Positions 16,057 to 24,639 of a stretch of DNA of 35,985 bases are shown in pieces. The DNA comes from Bacteroidota bacterium (GTDB lineage: Bacteria; Bacteroidota; Bacteroidia; Chitinophagales; Chitinophagaceae). The stretch is from positions 1 to 35,985 of the forward strand of contig JAEZDC010000124.1 of NCBI GenBank assembly GCA_023429825.1, written 5' to 3'. The number at the start of each line of letters is the position of its first letter. Positions within the stretch are counted from its first letter, which is position 1. The position numbers were made by a program, and so were the translations under genes. Below the pieces are notes generated by a model that saw only the letters and a program-made list of their open reading frames with translations, had not been told where the DNA came from and did not search any database.

Positions 16057-17840
16057 ATCTTCTCAATTTCGTGTTTGAATTTCTCCATTATCACCTTACG
16101 TTTCAAACTCATCTTTGGTGTCATCTCTCCCGTTTCAAGGCTCCATTCTGCAGGAAGCAACCTGATCTTTTTCACCTGTTCTACATGATTGAAATACTTA
16201 TTAAAACTAGCAACCAGGTCGTTGTAAAATCTATTGACCCTCTCATCAGTAACGACACGTTCATTCGTTGTGAATTCAATTCCATTACTTCTCATCCACT
16301 CTCTTAAAGCAGGAAAATTCGGAACGATCAATGCAGCTACGAACTTTTTATCCGCACCCACAACCAACGCTTGTTCGATGTAAGGGCTTTCTTTCAATTT
16401 GTTTTCTATCGGCTGAGGCGCTACATATTTCCCTCCACTTGTCTTAAAAAGTTCCTTCTTACGATCTGTGATCTTGATAAACTTATTATCAACCCATTTT
16501 CCGATATCGCCTGTCAACAACCATCCGTCAACTATTGTTTCTGCAGTAAGATCAGGCCGTTTATAATATCCTTTCATAACACTTGGGCCTTTCACCATGA
16601 TCTCTCCATCTTCTGCAAGTTTTACTTCCTGTCCTTCCAACGGAGGACCTACTGTTCCAAATTTTCTGTCGTTGATTGTAGCTCTTCTATTCACACATAT
16701 AACAGGACTATTCTCTGTAGGCCCATATCCTTCATAGATCGGTATCTGCGCAGCATTGAATATTCGCATTAAATGTTCAGGGCAAGCGGCACCACCGGTA
16801 ACGATAAATTCAATATTGCCCCCTAAAGCTTCCCGCCATTTTTTAAAAATGAGTTTGTTAGCGATATTCAACTGGATATTATACCACGCTCCATTTGATT
16901 TTTGATTATCATATTTCTTTCCCAAAGCAACAGCCCAAAAGAAAAGCTTCCGCTTAATACCGGTTAGCTCATTCCCCTTCGCCATTATTTTCTCGTATAC
17001 TTTCTCCAGCAACCTCGGCACTGTAGTAAATCCCCTTGGCTTTACTTCTTTCAGATTTTCTCCAATCGTTTCAAGGCTTTCAGCGTAGTATATACTGTTA
17101 CCCCCAAAGAGGTAGATATAAGTAATAAGCTTTTCAAAAATGTGATTCAGCGGCAAAAAACTCAACGCTTTAAAATCAGGCTCATCATAAAATGGAAAAC
17201 TTTTTTTTCCATTGTATACATTGCTTACAATGTTTTTATGCGTGAGCATGACACCTTTAGGAACACCAGTGGTACCGGATGTATAGATGATAGTAGCCAC
17301 ATGTTCGTTAGAGATGTTCTTCTTTACATCTTCTACCTGTTTCAAAGAAGCATCATCAGCAAGTTCAATGATATTGGTCCAATGCTCTGCACCATCTACA
17401 TGCTCAAAGGTAAATATACCTTTTAACGATGGCACCTGCGGCTCAACACTTTTAATCTTCTCGTATAGGTCTTTGCTGCTGACGAAAATGTATTTTACCT
17501 GTGCATCATTCAGAATAAACTCTAATTCATTCACACTTGTTGTAGGATATAATGGAGTTAAAATGGCCCCCGTCTGTTGCACTGCAATGTCAGTCATTAC
17601 CCATTCGGGCCTATTATTACTAATGATAGCAATTTTATCAGCGCCCTCTACGGTCATATCGCCGCCACTTACTCCCAGCTTAAGCAATCCTGCACTCAGC
17701 CTGCTTACTGTTTGCTGCACTTCCAAAGTACTATAGTTCCGCCACGAGCCATCCACTTTGGCATTCAGCATATCCGTTTTAGGAAACTTCGTTGCCTGGT
17801 ATGCTACGGCATCAAAGAGTCTGTAATCAAAATGATCCAT
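16047..17840 (-). CDS. Long-chain fatty-acid--CoA ligase (AMP-forming)
   Basis: 597 residues, of the FadD15/long ACSL-like branch of ANL enzymes. It activates fatty acids to acyl-CoA through an acyl-adenylate, for beta-oxidation or lipid synthesis, at the inner face of the membrane. Visible motifs are the P-loop IIYTSGTTGVPKGVMLTH, the A5-type GYGPTENSPV, the hinge region GWLLTGDIGKW followed by ITDRKKELFKTSGGKYV, and a C-terminal domain ending ...KMSLKRKVI, which contains the adenylation Lys region. Repeat copy D lies 53 bp upstream of its ATG. It is convergent with, and overlaps by 10 bases, the small membrane protein gene. Confidence 0.93.
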   Translation of the reverse strand: MDHFDYRLFDAVAYQATKFPKTDMLNAKVDGSWRNYSTLEVQQTVSRLSAGLLKLGVSGGDMTVEGADKIAIISNNRPEWVMTDIAVQQTGAILTPLYPTTSVNELEFILNDAQVKYIFVSSKDLYEKIKSVEPQVPSLKGIFTFEHVDGAEHWTNIIELADDASLKQVEDVKKNISNEHVATIIYTSGTTGVPKGVMLTHKNIVSNVYNGKKSFPFYDEPDFKALSFLPLNHIFEKLITYIYLFGGNSIYYAESLETIGENLKEVKPRGFTTVPRLLEKVYEKIMAKGNELTGIKRKLFFWAVALGKKYDNQKSNGAWYNIQLNIANKLIFKKWREALGGNIEFIVTGGAACPEHLMRIFNAAQIPIYEGYGPTENSPVICVNRRATINDRKFGTVGPPLEGQEVKLAEDGEIMVKGPSVMKGYYKRPDLTAETIVDGWLLTGDIGKWVDNKFIKITDRKKELFKTSGGKYVAPQPIENKLKESPYIEQALVVGADKKFVAALIVPNFPALREWMRSNGIEFTTNERVVTDERVNRFYNDLVASFNKYFNHVEQVKKIRLLPAEWSLETGEMTPKMSLKRKVIMEKFKHEIEKIYT

Positions 17841-17893
17841 GCAATGCGTTATATTTTTTATGAGACCAGCTAAGGTAATTCTATTGATCTTCC

Positions 17894-17913
17894 GTTGCGT
17901 CGCACACTTATAC
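17894..17913 (+). repeat. Dispersed 20-bp intergenic repeat, copy D
   Basis: GTTGCGTCGCACACTTATAC, one base from the consensus. It lies between the 2TM gene stop (18 bp away) and the acyl-CoA ligase start (53 bp away). Downstream CGTTCAG is shared with copy F. Confidence 0.85.
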
Positions 17914-17931
17914 GTTCAGAACAACTATCAG

Positions 17932-18213
17932 CTACCTGCCCTGCTGTTGCTTCAACCGGTTGTACTCCTGTTCAGCAAGCTCTTCTTTACCTCCCTGATA
18001 AGCTTTGAAGTAATGGAAACCTAGCCCCAGGCCCCATCCCAGCATTGGCCATACCGGCCACGGAATTCCTGTTCCTTCATAATCCTTTCCCTGAGTAAAC
18101 CACCATATCGCCCATAAGAATAGATTAATTACGATATAGGAAAACAGGTTTCTTTTAAATGCAGCACGCTGCTGTGCAATACGCCAAAGTCTTTGGTTTT
18201 TTTGTTCTTCCAT
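17932..18213 (-). CDS. 2TM-domain small membrane protein
   Basis: 93 residues. A basic N-terminal helix (RLWRIAQQRAAFKRN) is followed by two hydrophobic segments (about 22-40 and 51-70) joined by a short loop with GTGIPWPVWP, and a charged C-terminal helix (EELAEQEYNRLKQQ). This matches the Bacteroidota 2TM domain family (PF13239), of unknown function, sometimes fused to LytTR or histidine kinases but here alone. It precedes the acyl-CoA ligase on the same strand, 91 bp upstream, with repeat copy D between them. Confidence 0.85.
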   Translation of the reverse strand: MEEQKNQRLWRIAQQRAAFKRNLFSYIVINLFLWAIWWFTQGKDYEGTGIPWPVWPMLGWGLGLGFHYFKAYQGGKEELAEQEYNRLKQQQGR

Positions 18214-18268
18214 TGTAGAAGCGTTTTAAAGCAATCAAGTTATAAAAAATAAATCAACTGCTTAGCGC

Positions 18269-18300
18269 TTTGCAGCACCAGAAACTTATCTCTAACTTTC
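18269..18300 (+). promoter_or_regulatory. Promoter (-33 TTTG, -7 TAACTTTC)
   Basis: TTTG (18269-18272) lies 20 bp before TAACTTTC (18293-18300), which differs from TAnnTTTG in the last base. This is the clearest two-part Bacteroidota promoter here. The ATG of the phosphoesterase gene is 4 bases downstream, so the leader is absent or minimal. Confidence 0.65.
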
Positions 18301-18304
18301 CTGC

Positions 18305-20146
18305 ATGAAAAGACTACTCCTTTCTTTATTTCTAACTATTACAATAAGCGCCTTCTCACAGGAAAAATCATTTCGTTTTGCATTTATCAGCGATACTCAT
18401 ATCGGCTCCCCAAACGGCTCTGCAGAAGAAGACCTCCGAAGAACGGTCGCAGATATCAACTCAATGACTGACGTGGCTTTTGTTGTGCTCACCGGTGATA
18501 TCACCGAACTGGGAACAAACGAAGAGCTGAAACTAGCTAAACAGATCCTGGATAGCCTTCGAATTCCGTATTACATAATTCCTGGCAATCACGACACAGG
18601 CTGGAGTGAAAGCGGAGGACAGGGTTTCATTACGGTTTTCGGTTATGATAAGTTCAGGTTTGAGCATAATGGAATAGTATTTCTAGGTTGTGCATCTGGT
18701 CCATATGTGCGAATGAGCGATGGACATATTCCAAGAGACGCTATCAATTGGCTGGATACAGAATTGAAGAAGATAAATAACACGCAACCTGTCATTTTCC
18801 TGAATCATTATCCTATCAACAACCAACTAGATAATTGGTATGATGCGCTCGATCTGCTGAAGAAAAAAAATACCATTGCTATTCTGAATGGTCACGGTCA
18901 TGCTAATGTGAAGCAGAACTTTGAAGACATCCCTGCAGCCATGGGAAGATCAAATTTGAGAGCGAAAGCTGCCATCGGTGGGTATAACCTCGTAGACGTA
19001 AGAGCAGACAGCATCATCTTTTCTGAAAGAAAACCCGGTAAAGAAACTTTGAGACCTTGGCACAGGATAAAGATTGAGCAACATCAATACGATCTCACAA
19101 AACAATTTGACAGACCGTCTTATAAGATCAATGATAGCTTCCCCACCGTGAAATCAAAATGGATATATACTTCAGATGCTAATGTGATCTCCACACCTGT
19201 AATCGTTAATGATATAGCAGTTTTTGGCAACCAGCTTGGTGTAGTACAAGCCATTTCAATGAAAAATGGTAAACCTAAATGGAGCTACCCCACCAAGGGA
19301 GCTATTTACTCATCTCCTGCAGCAACAAAAGACAGGATCGTTATCGGCAGTGCTGATGGCAACGTGTATTGCTTATCTGACAAAGGAAAACTGCTTTGGA
19401 AATTTTCAGCTACTGCTGCGGTACTGGGCAATCCGCTTATAATAAAAGACACTGTATTCATCGGCTACAGCGATCATCATTTCAGAGCGCTTAATCTTAA
19501 TACAGGAAAAGAGATATGGAGCTTTGATGGTCTTAATGGACCTGTTGTCAGTACTGCTGTTGCCCATGGAGATCAGCTCTTCTTTGGGGCATGGGATAGG
19601 AACCTTTATGCCTTAGAAAGAAACTCCGGTAAGTTGTTATGGAAATGGAACAACGGATCAACGGTAAGGAATTATTCACCGGCATCGTGTATTCCTGTAA
19701 TTAAAGATGGAGTAATATATGTTGCAGCGCCTGACAGATACCTGTCTGCTATTGATATTAATAACGGGAAAACACTCTGGAGGAGTAACGAGGCTGCAGT
19801 ACGTGAATCTATTGGCATTTCAGAAGATGGAAAATATGTGTACGGAAAAACAATGACCGATACTTTAGTAGCCTTTGCAACTTCCAGGGAAAAGCAAAAC
19901 GTAGCGTGGAAAGTGAACTGCAAATATGGTTATGAGCATGCGCCTTCTCAACTAATAGAAAAAGAGAATGTTGTTTTTTTTGGTACACGTAACGGGCGCA
20001 TATACGCGGTGAGTACTAACACACGTGAGGCTTTGTGGGCTCATAAGATCGACAACTCAATGGTAAATACCGTAAGAGTAATAGATGCAAAACACATACT
20101 TGCATCTACCATGGATGGTAAAGTGGCATTAATTGTATCAGAATAA
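18305..20146 (+). CDS. Secreted metallophosphoesterase fused to a PQQ-like beta-propeller
   Basis: 613 residues. The signal peptide ends near ISAFSQ. Residues about 22-260 are a calcineurin-like phosphoesterase with a complete metal site: D30 and H32 (ISDTHIG), D65 (LTGDITE), N95-H96 (PGNHD), H168 (LNHYP), and H197/H199 (NGHGHAN). Residues about 275-613 are a PQQ-type propeller (PF13360/PF13570-like) of about seven blades with Trp-docking repeats such as GKLLWKF, GKEIWSF and GKTLWRS. The propeller lacks an obvious PQQ-dehydrogenase active site, so it is probably a binding scaffold as in BamB. The enzyme should hydrolyse a phosphoester outside the cytoplasm; its substrate is unknown. The gene appears to be transcribed alone. 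Confidence 0.9.
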   Translation: MKRLLLSLFLTITISAFSQEKSFRFAFISDTHIGSPNGSAEEDLRRTVADINSMTDVAFVVLTGDITELGTNEELKLAKQILDSLRIPYYIIPGNHDTGWSESGGQGFITVFGYDKFRFEHNGIVFLGCASGPYVRMSDGHIPRDAINWLDTELKKINNTQPVIFLNHYPINNQLDNWYDALDLLKKKNTIAILNGHGHANVKQNFEDIPAAMGRSNLRAKAAIGGYNLVDVRADSIIFSERKPGKETLRPWHRIKIEQHQYDLTKQFDRPSYKINDSFPTVKSKWIYTSDANVISTPVIVNDIAVFGNQLGVVQAISMKNGKPKWSYPTKGAIYSSPAATKDRIVIGSADGNVYCLSDKGKLLWKFSATAAVLGNPLIIKDTVFIGYSDHHFRALNLNTGKEIWSFDGLNGPVVSTAVAHGDQLFFGAWDRNLYALERNSGKLLWKWNNGSTVRNYSPASCIPVIKDGVIYVAAPDRYLSAIDINNGKTLWRSNEAAVRESIGISEDGKYVYGKTMTDTLVAFATSREKQNVAWKVNCKYGYEHAPSQLIEKENVVFFGTRNGRIYAVSTNTREALWAHKIDNSMVNTVRVIDAKHILASTMDGKVALIVSE

Positions 20147-20216
20147 TTATTTTTTTATAAATAATCTCTAACTTAACTGTCCATTTCATTAATCATCAAC
20201 TAACAATACCTCATCT

Positions 20217-20759
20217 ATGGCAAAGGCAAAAAAGGCTGCAAAAAAAGCAGCAAAAAAATCTCCGGCTAAAAAAACAGCGAAGAAATCTGCTTCGAAAAAG
20301 GGTGGAGCTAAGAAAGCTGTAAAAAAAGCTGCTAAAAAATCTACTTCTAAAAAAGCAGCGAAAAAATCCACTTCCAAAAAATCTGCACCTAAAAAGGGAA
20401 TGAAGAAAGCAGTCAAAAAAGCTACTGCAAAAAAAGCTGGAGCAAAAAAAGCCGCGAAGAAATCTGCTTCGAAGAAGACGGCTAAAAAGATTACAACTAG
20501 GAAGAGTGCTACAAAGAAGAGTTCTCCAAAAAAGAGTTCTCCAAAGAAAGCCGTAAAAAAATCTCCGGCTAAAAAGGCTGCTCCAAAGAAGGCTTCAAAA
20601 AAACCTGCTGCAAAGAAACCTTCATCACTTAGAAAAGAGATGCCTGTATCTGAACCAACAACAAGGTATGAAGCTCCGGTAGAAGAGCCGACTAATGAGG
20701 TACCGGTTGTAGATGCTCCAGCTGTTGAAGATTCAAGAAATGATGTAGAAAATCAATAA
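20217..20759 (+). CDS. Histone H1-like Lys/Ala-rich DNA-binding protein with acidic tail
   Basis: 180 residues. Residues about 2-138 consist almost entirely of Lys, Ala, Ser, Thr and Pro in short repeats (KKAAKKS, SKKTAKK, KKSSPKKSSPKKA), like the C-terminal domain of eukaryotic H1 and chlamydial Hc1/Hc2. Residues about 139-180 switch to an acidic, Pro/Val-rich tail (EPTTRYEAPVEEPTNEVPVV). Such proteins bind and compact DNA and may also bind RNA. The coding DNA is strongly purine-rich and repetitive, so its length may vary between strains. A clear terminator follows. It lies 70 bp after the phosphoesterase gene. Confidence 0.88.
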   Translation: MAKAKKAAKKAAKKSPAKKTAKKSASKKGGAKKAVKKAAKKSTSKKAAKKSTSKKSAPKKGMKKAVKKATAKKAGAKKAAKKSASKKTAKKITTRKSATKKSSPKKSSPKKAVKKSPAKKAAPKKASKKPAAKKPSSLRKEMPVSEPTTRYEAPVEEPTNEVPVVDAPAVEDSRNDVENQ

Positions 20760-20781
20760 ACCTCTTTAAACCATATCTGAG

Positions 20782-20810
20782 CTCCTGTTCACGCAGGAGT
20801 TTTTTATTTT
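20782..20810 (+). terminator. Intrinsic terminator of the H1-like gene
   Basis: CTCCTG and CAGGAG (20782-20787, 20794-20799) form a 6-bp stem with a 6-base loop followed by TTTTTTATTTT. The ATG of the next gene is only 6 bases beyond, and the T-tract itself includes TATTTTG (20805-20811), which resembles a -7 element, so terminator and next promoter may overlap. Confidence 0.8.
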
Positions 20811-20816
20811 GTTAGC

Positions 20817-21239
20817 ATGGATAAATCCAAAGTTGATGTCATCAACACAATACTTGAAGAATGCATAATTGCCTATCCTGTTTCATCTTTTATTATCAGC
20901 TTGTATCAACAATACCAGAAAAGGGGCTGGCTAACCAAAAAGCAAATGGAGGGCTTACATTCAAAAGCTTCCAAAGCGATTAACATTCCAAAAGAAAAAC
21001 TTGCCGCACTGGAGGCTATCATTAAAAAGATGCCGACAAAACAAAAAAGTGAGTTACCTGAATCAAAACCGCTATTTCAAAAAGATGGAACCATTGGGCT
21101 TACGATCAAGGCAATTTTAGATAAGTACCCTCATCATAAGAGAGTATTGTACCTCAACACTAAGTACGAAAGCAACACGCCGCTTTCTCCCTCTGAAATA
21201 ACAGAACTCAATAGGTTTAAAGAAGTTTTAAAAATTTAA
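20817..21239 (+). CDS. Hypothetical protein, helical, cytoplasmic
   Basis: 140 residues and not a family I recognise. There is no signal peptide or membrane segment. The first 70 residues look alpha-helical (VDVINTILEECIIAYPVSSF, then YQKRGWLTKKQMEGLHSKAS, KEKLAALEAIIKK). A Lys/Pro linker follows, then a second helical part (TIKAILDKYPHHKRVLYLNT, LSPSEITELNRFKEVLK). Its base composition resembles the neighbours. It begins right after the terminator of the H1-like gene and may be transcribed from the TATTTTG sequence 5 bases upstream of its ATG. Confidence 0.75.
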   Translation: MDKSKVDVINTILEECIIAYPVSSFIISLYQQYQKRGWLTKKQMEGLHSKASKAINIPKEKLAALEAIIKKMPTKQKSELPESKPLFQKDGTIGLTIKAILDKYPHHKRVLYLNTKYESNTPLSPSEITELNRFKEVLKI

Positions 21240-21326
21240 TTTGTTGCACCCAAGTCTATCACATGTTTATGATATGAAAATTATTTGCCCTTTCATAAGA
21301 AAGAAGAGAGACTTTAATTTAAAGTG

Positions 21327-21752
21327 ATGAAAGTGAAATTACTTTTTGTTTGTGTAGAGAACAGCAATCGCAGCCAGATGAGCGAAGCTTTTGCAAGGAT
21401 TCATGGCGGTGATTCAGTCGAAGCTTATAGTGCAGGGTCAAAACCTTCCGGAGTTGTAAATTCCAAAGCCATTGCAGCAATGAACGAGCTTGGGTATGAT
21501 CTTTCGAAACATTCAAGTAAATCTTTGAATGAGGTGAAAGAGAATGCTCCTTTTGATGTTGTAGTCACGATGGGATGTGGCGATGCTTGTCCGTGGATGC
21601 CGGCCAAACGTTTTGCGGATTGGCAAATCCCTGATCCCAAGAACATGCAACCGAGACAATTTAATGAAGTGAGAGACTATATTAGTGAGCAGGTAAAAAA
21701 GCTGCTCAAAGAACTGAACGTAGAAGTGAGTGACACAACGGAAGGTGATTAA
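21327..21752 (+). CDS. arsC: ArsC-type arsenate reductase / low-molecular-weight phosphatase family protein
   Basis: 141 residues from the ATG at 21327 (a GTG precedes it directly). The P-loop CVENSNR (C9 to R15) is the CX5R signature of the LMW-phosphatase/ArsC fold, with the general acid Asp104 in WQIPDPKN. Further Cys residues lie in TMGCGDACPW (C84 and C88). The GCGDACP pattern is the ArsC/arsenate-mycothiol-transferase type rather than a tyrosine phosphatase. The enzyme would reduce arsenate to arsenite, with a thiol partner that cannot be named from here. No arsR, acr3 or arsB is nearby. Convergent with the BI-1 gene across a shared terminator. Confidence 0.85.
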   Translation: MKVKLLFVCVENSNRSQMSEAFARIHGGDSVEAYSAGSKPSGVVNSKAIAAMNELGYDLSKHSSKSLNEVKENAPFDVVVTMGCGDACPWMPAKRFADWQIPDPKNMQPRQFNEVRDYISEQVKKLLKELNVEVSDTTEGD

Positions 21753-21772
21753 AGAACAAAAGCTGGCCCAAT

Positions 21773-21800
21773 AAAAAAGTCAGACCTAAGCCTGACCTTT
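21773..21800. terminator. Bidirectional terminator between arsC and the BI-1 gene
   Basis: GTCAG (21779-21783) and CTGAC (21792-21796) pair across an 8-base loop, with a run of A on the left (21773-21778) and CTTTATTTATATTTT on the right. This gives a U-tract in each direction. Confidence 0.65.
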
Positions 21801-21822
21801 ATTTATATTTTGAAATTTAATA

Positions 21823-22599
21823 TTAATTCCTGCTGCTTGCAAAACGGCTGAGCAATCGAAGTATCTCGATATACAACCACACGATAGTAACCAATAAACC
21901 GAATGCACCATACCACTCCATGTATTTAGGTGCACCCATTTGTTCACCTACTTCAATTCTTTCAAAATCGAGAATGAGGTTGAGTGAAGCAATAGCTACG
22001 AGGAACAATGAAATGCCATATCCTAAAAGGCTGTTGTCTCCCAGACTCATAAAAGCCGGATAAGCTCCGAATAACCTTAGCACCAAAAGCACCAGGTAAA
22101 AGATAGCAATACCTGCAGTTGCCGTAAGGATGATTGCTTTAAACTTTTGTGTTGGCTTTATGATGCGGAAGTTATATAACAGGAACATTGCTATTGTTAC
22201 GGCAAACGTTAGCCCTACTGCCTGCATTACAATACCCGGATAAGTTTCTTTGAACGCTTCATTGATGACTACAGATAAAGCACCCAGGAAAAGCCCTTGC
22301 AAAATTCCATATAACGGGGCCAGGTATCCTGACCAGGCAGGTTTAAAAGAAATTACCACGCCTGCAATCAAACCACCAATCAATCCAACCCACATCAGGG
22401 TCATCACATTAGGATTCAATCCCTGGGATTGCTCGTACATATTCCATGTGTATGCAGCACCTGCAAGTACCATTATCAATAAAAAACCGAATTTATTAAT
22501 CGCTCCTCTTACGGTCATTGTGCCGCTGAATTCTGCATCAGCAGATCTTTTGAATATCTTTTCAGATAGTGTAGGATTACCAGATTGAAATAATGCCAT
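21823..22599 (-). CDS. Bax inhibitor-1/YccA family membrane protein
   Basis: 258 residues. After a cytosolic N-terminus (MALFQSGNPTLSEKIF) there are seven hydrophobic segments, consistent with the BaxI_1 (YccA-like) group PF12811. Other markers are GTMTVRGAINK and the C-terminal LILDFERIEVGEQMGAPKYMEWYGAFGL, in which acidic residues of the last helices correspond to the proton/calcium-leak site described for the family (BsYetJ). In bacteria the role is little known; YccA modulates FtsH proteolysis in E. coli. It stands alone between divergent korA and convergent arsC. Confidence 0.9.
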   Translation of the reverse strand: MALFQSGNPTLSEKIFKRSADAEFSGTMTVRGAINKFGFLLIMVLAGAAYTWNMYEQSQGLNPNVMTLMWVGLIGGLIAGVVISFKPAWSGYLAPLYGILQGLFLGALSVVINEAFKETYPGIVMQAVGLTFAVTIAMFLLYNFRIIKPTQKFKAIILTATAGIAIFYLVLLVLRLFGAYPAFMSLGDNSLLGYGISLFLVAIASLNLILDFERIEVGEQMGAPKYMEWYGAFGLLVTIVWLYIEILRLLSRFASSRN

Positions 22600-22764
22600 A
22601 ACTCAAAAATTTTGATGAAGATAATTGTTTGAGTGGAAACTTATCTAGTTTTAGCAAAGCTCTAAAACATGAACTTACTTGTCGAAATAAGCAAAAAATA
22701 TCATTCTTGGTTATTTGCAATCATTTAACTCAGTAAATTGAAAAGCCAAAACTTAACGAAACAA

Positions 22765-22772
22765 TACTTTTG
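22765..22772 (+). promoter_or_regulatory. -7 promoter element of korA
   Basis: TACTTTTG matches TAnnTTTG exactly, 17 bases before the ATG. A TTG at 22738-22740 is 24 bp upstream, a little far for a standard -33 element. Confidence 0.6.
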
Positions 22773-22789
22773 CAACAATAAACCTCCCG

Positions 22790-24634
22790 ATGAGAAAAGA
22801 AGAAGTTTTACAGGATGTGGTAATAAAATTCGCAGGTGATAGTGGTGATGGAATGCAATTGACTGGTCAGCAGTTTACCAATAACACGGCCTTACTCGGA
22901 ATTGATCTTGCCACCTTCCCGGATTTCCCGGCAGAGATCAGGGCTCCGATCGGTACGCTACCCGGTGTGAGTGGTTTCCAGATCCGCTTTTCAAGTGATA
23001 AGATTTTTACCCCTGGCGACCTGTGTGATGTGTTGGTTGCTATGAATGCGGCTGCCTTAAAAAGTAATTTGAAGGCGCTAAAACCTGGAGGAAAGATCAT
23101 CGCCAACACAGATGGCTTTGATAGTAAGAATTTACGTTTAGCAAATTATTCTGAAGGAGTAAATCCACTCGAGGATAATAGCCTGCAGGGATATGATTTG
23201 ATGAAAGTGGATGTTACAAAACTTACAAGGGAATCATTAAAAGATTTTCCCGAGTTAGGTGTAAAAGAAAGAGACAGGGCAAAGAATATGTTTGTGTTAG
23301 GGTTGATCTACTGGATGTACAATCGTTCATTAGATAATACTATCACCTTTCTAAAAGAAAAGTTTGGAAAGAAGGATGTTATTCTGAACAGCAATATCAA
23401 AGTTTTACAGGCAGGATATAATTATGGTGATACTACAGAAACATTCACCACACGTTTTAAAGTAGAAAGAGCAAAACTTCCTTCAGGTACCTATCGCAGC
23501 ATCATGGGTAACCAGGCTTTAACGTATGGATTGATCGCTGCGAGTGAGAAAAGCGGATTGCCTTTGTTTTTAGGATCATATCCCATTACTCCGGCGTCCG
23601 ACATCCTCCATGAATTAAGTAAATACAAAAACTTTGGGGTAAGAACTTTCCAGGCTGAAGATGAAATTGCTGCAATAACTTCTGCAATTGGCGCATCGTA
23701 TGGAGGTCATTTAGGTATAACTACAACTTCAGGTCCGGGTATGGCTTTGAAAACAGAGGCAATGGGGCTCGCAGTGATGCTGGAAATTCCGTTGATCATT
23801 GTGAATATCCAAAGAGGAGGACCGTCAACCGGCCTTCCAACCAAAACAGAACAGAGTGACCTGTTGCAGGCATATTATGGAAGAAATGGTGAATGCCCGA
23901 TGCCGATCATTGCTTCATCTACGCCTAGTGATTGTTTTGAAGTAGCGTATGAAGCGGTAAGGATTTCAGTACAACACATGACTCCGGTTATTATTTTAAG
24001 CGATGGATATATTGCTAACGGTGCTGAGCCATGGAAGTTTCCAAAGGCAGATGACCTAAAGCCAATCACTGTTAAGTTCAAGACTCAGCTAGATGAAGAT
24101 GAAGAAAAATATCTTCCCTATAAGCGTGATGAAAAACTGGTAAGACCCTGGGCTATTCCCGGCACAGCGGGTTTAGAACATAGAATTGGTGGGCTGGAAA
24201 AGCAGAATGTCACTGGTAATGTCAACTACGAACCGGAGAATCACCAATTAATGGTAAACATAAGACAGGAGAAAGTTGATAAGATCTCTGAATATATTCC
24301 AGAACAAAAGATAGATACAGGAGCGGATAAAGGGAAAGTACTAGTGTTGGGATGGGGTTCGACTTTTGGTGCAATTAAAAGTGCAGTAATTCAATTAATA
24401 GCGGAAGGGCATGAAATAAGTCATGCTCATTTGAGGTACTTAAGGCCGTTTCCAAAAAATCTTGGCGAAATCTTGAAGAACTTTGATCATGTGCTGGTAC
24501 CAGAGATAAATAATGGCCAGCTTATAAAAATTATAAGAGATCAATTCCTGGTAGATGCTAAGGCTTATAATAAGATCATGGGAATTCCAATTACTAAAAC
24601 AGAATTAGTCGATGTGATCAAAAAGATGCTATAG
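22790..24634 (+). CDS. korA: 2-oxoacid:ferredoxin oxidoreductase, fused gamma-alpha subunit
   Basis: 614 residues. Residues about 1-190 are the gamma (POR/KOR catalytic) domain (KFAGDSGDGMQLTGQQFT and FPDFPAEIRAPIGTLPGVSG). From about 225 follows the alpha domain (LGSYPITPASDILHELSKY, AEDEIAAITSAIGASYGGH, TTSGPGMALKTEAMGLAVM, QRGGPSTGLPTKTEQSDLL), then the C-terminal transketolase-like domain. This is the architecture of KorA, which with the thiamine-diphosphate beta subunit KorB converts 2-oxoglutarate to succinyl-CoA with ferredoxin reduction. KorB is not adjacent: a strong terminator starts 6 bp after the stop and the next gene is on the other strand. A related 2-oxoacid specificity cannot be excluded. 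Confidence 0.9.
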   Translation: MRKEEVLQDVVIKFAGDSGDGMQLTGQQFTNNTALLGIDLATFPDFPAEIRAPIGTLPGVSGFQIRFSSDKIFTPGDLCDVLVAMNAAALKSNLKALKPGGKIIANTDGFDSKNLRLANYSEGVNPLEDNSLQGYDLMKVDVTKLTRESLKDFPELGVKERDRAKNMFVLGLIYWMYNRSLDNTITFLKEKFGKKDVILNSNIKVLQAGYNYGDTTETFTTRFKVERAKLPSGTYRSIMGNQALTYGLIAASEKSGLPLFLGSYPITPASDILHELSKYKNFGVRTFQAEDEIAAITSAIGASYGGHLGITTTSGPGMALKTEAMGLAVMLEIPLIIVNIQRGGPSTGLPTKTEQSDLLQAYYGRNGECPMPIIASSTPSDCFEVAYEAVRISVQHMTPVIILSDGYIANGAEPWKFPKADDLKPITVKFKTQLDEDEEKYLPYKRDEKLVRPWAIPGTAGLEHRIGGLEKQNVTGNVNYEPENHQLMVNIRQEKVDKISEYIPEQKIDTGADKGKVLVLGWGSTFGAIKSAVIQLIAEGHEISHAHLRYLRPFPKNLGEILKNFDHVLVPEINNGQLIKIIRDQFLVDAKAYNKIMGIPITKTELVDVIKKML

Positions 24635-24639
24635 ATAAA

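Noticed and set aside
20189..20416. Open frame antisense to the H1-like gene giving a Phe/Ala/Asp-rich protein
   Set aside because: It is the mirror of the Lys/Ala codon repeats (AAA/GCT read as TTT/AGC) and not an independent gene.
20217..20640. Purine-rich repeat tract as a non-coding microsatellite
   Set aside because: It is fully open in one frame, has a start and stop, and is followed by a terminator, so it is explained by the H1-like protein.
21327..21752. ArsC-type protein as a protein tyrosine phosphatase
   Set aside because: The GCGDACP motif and the missing DPYY-type ending fit the arsenate reductase branch better, though phosphatase activity is not excluded.
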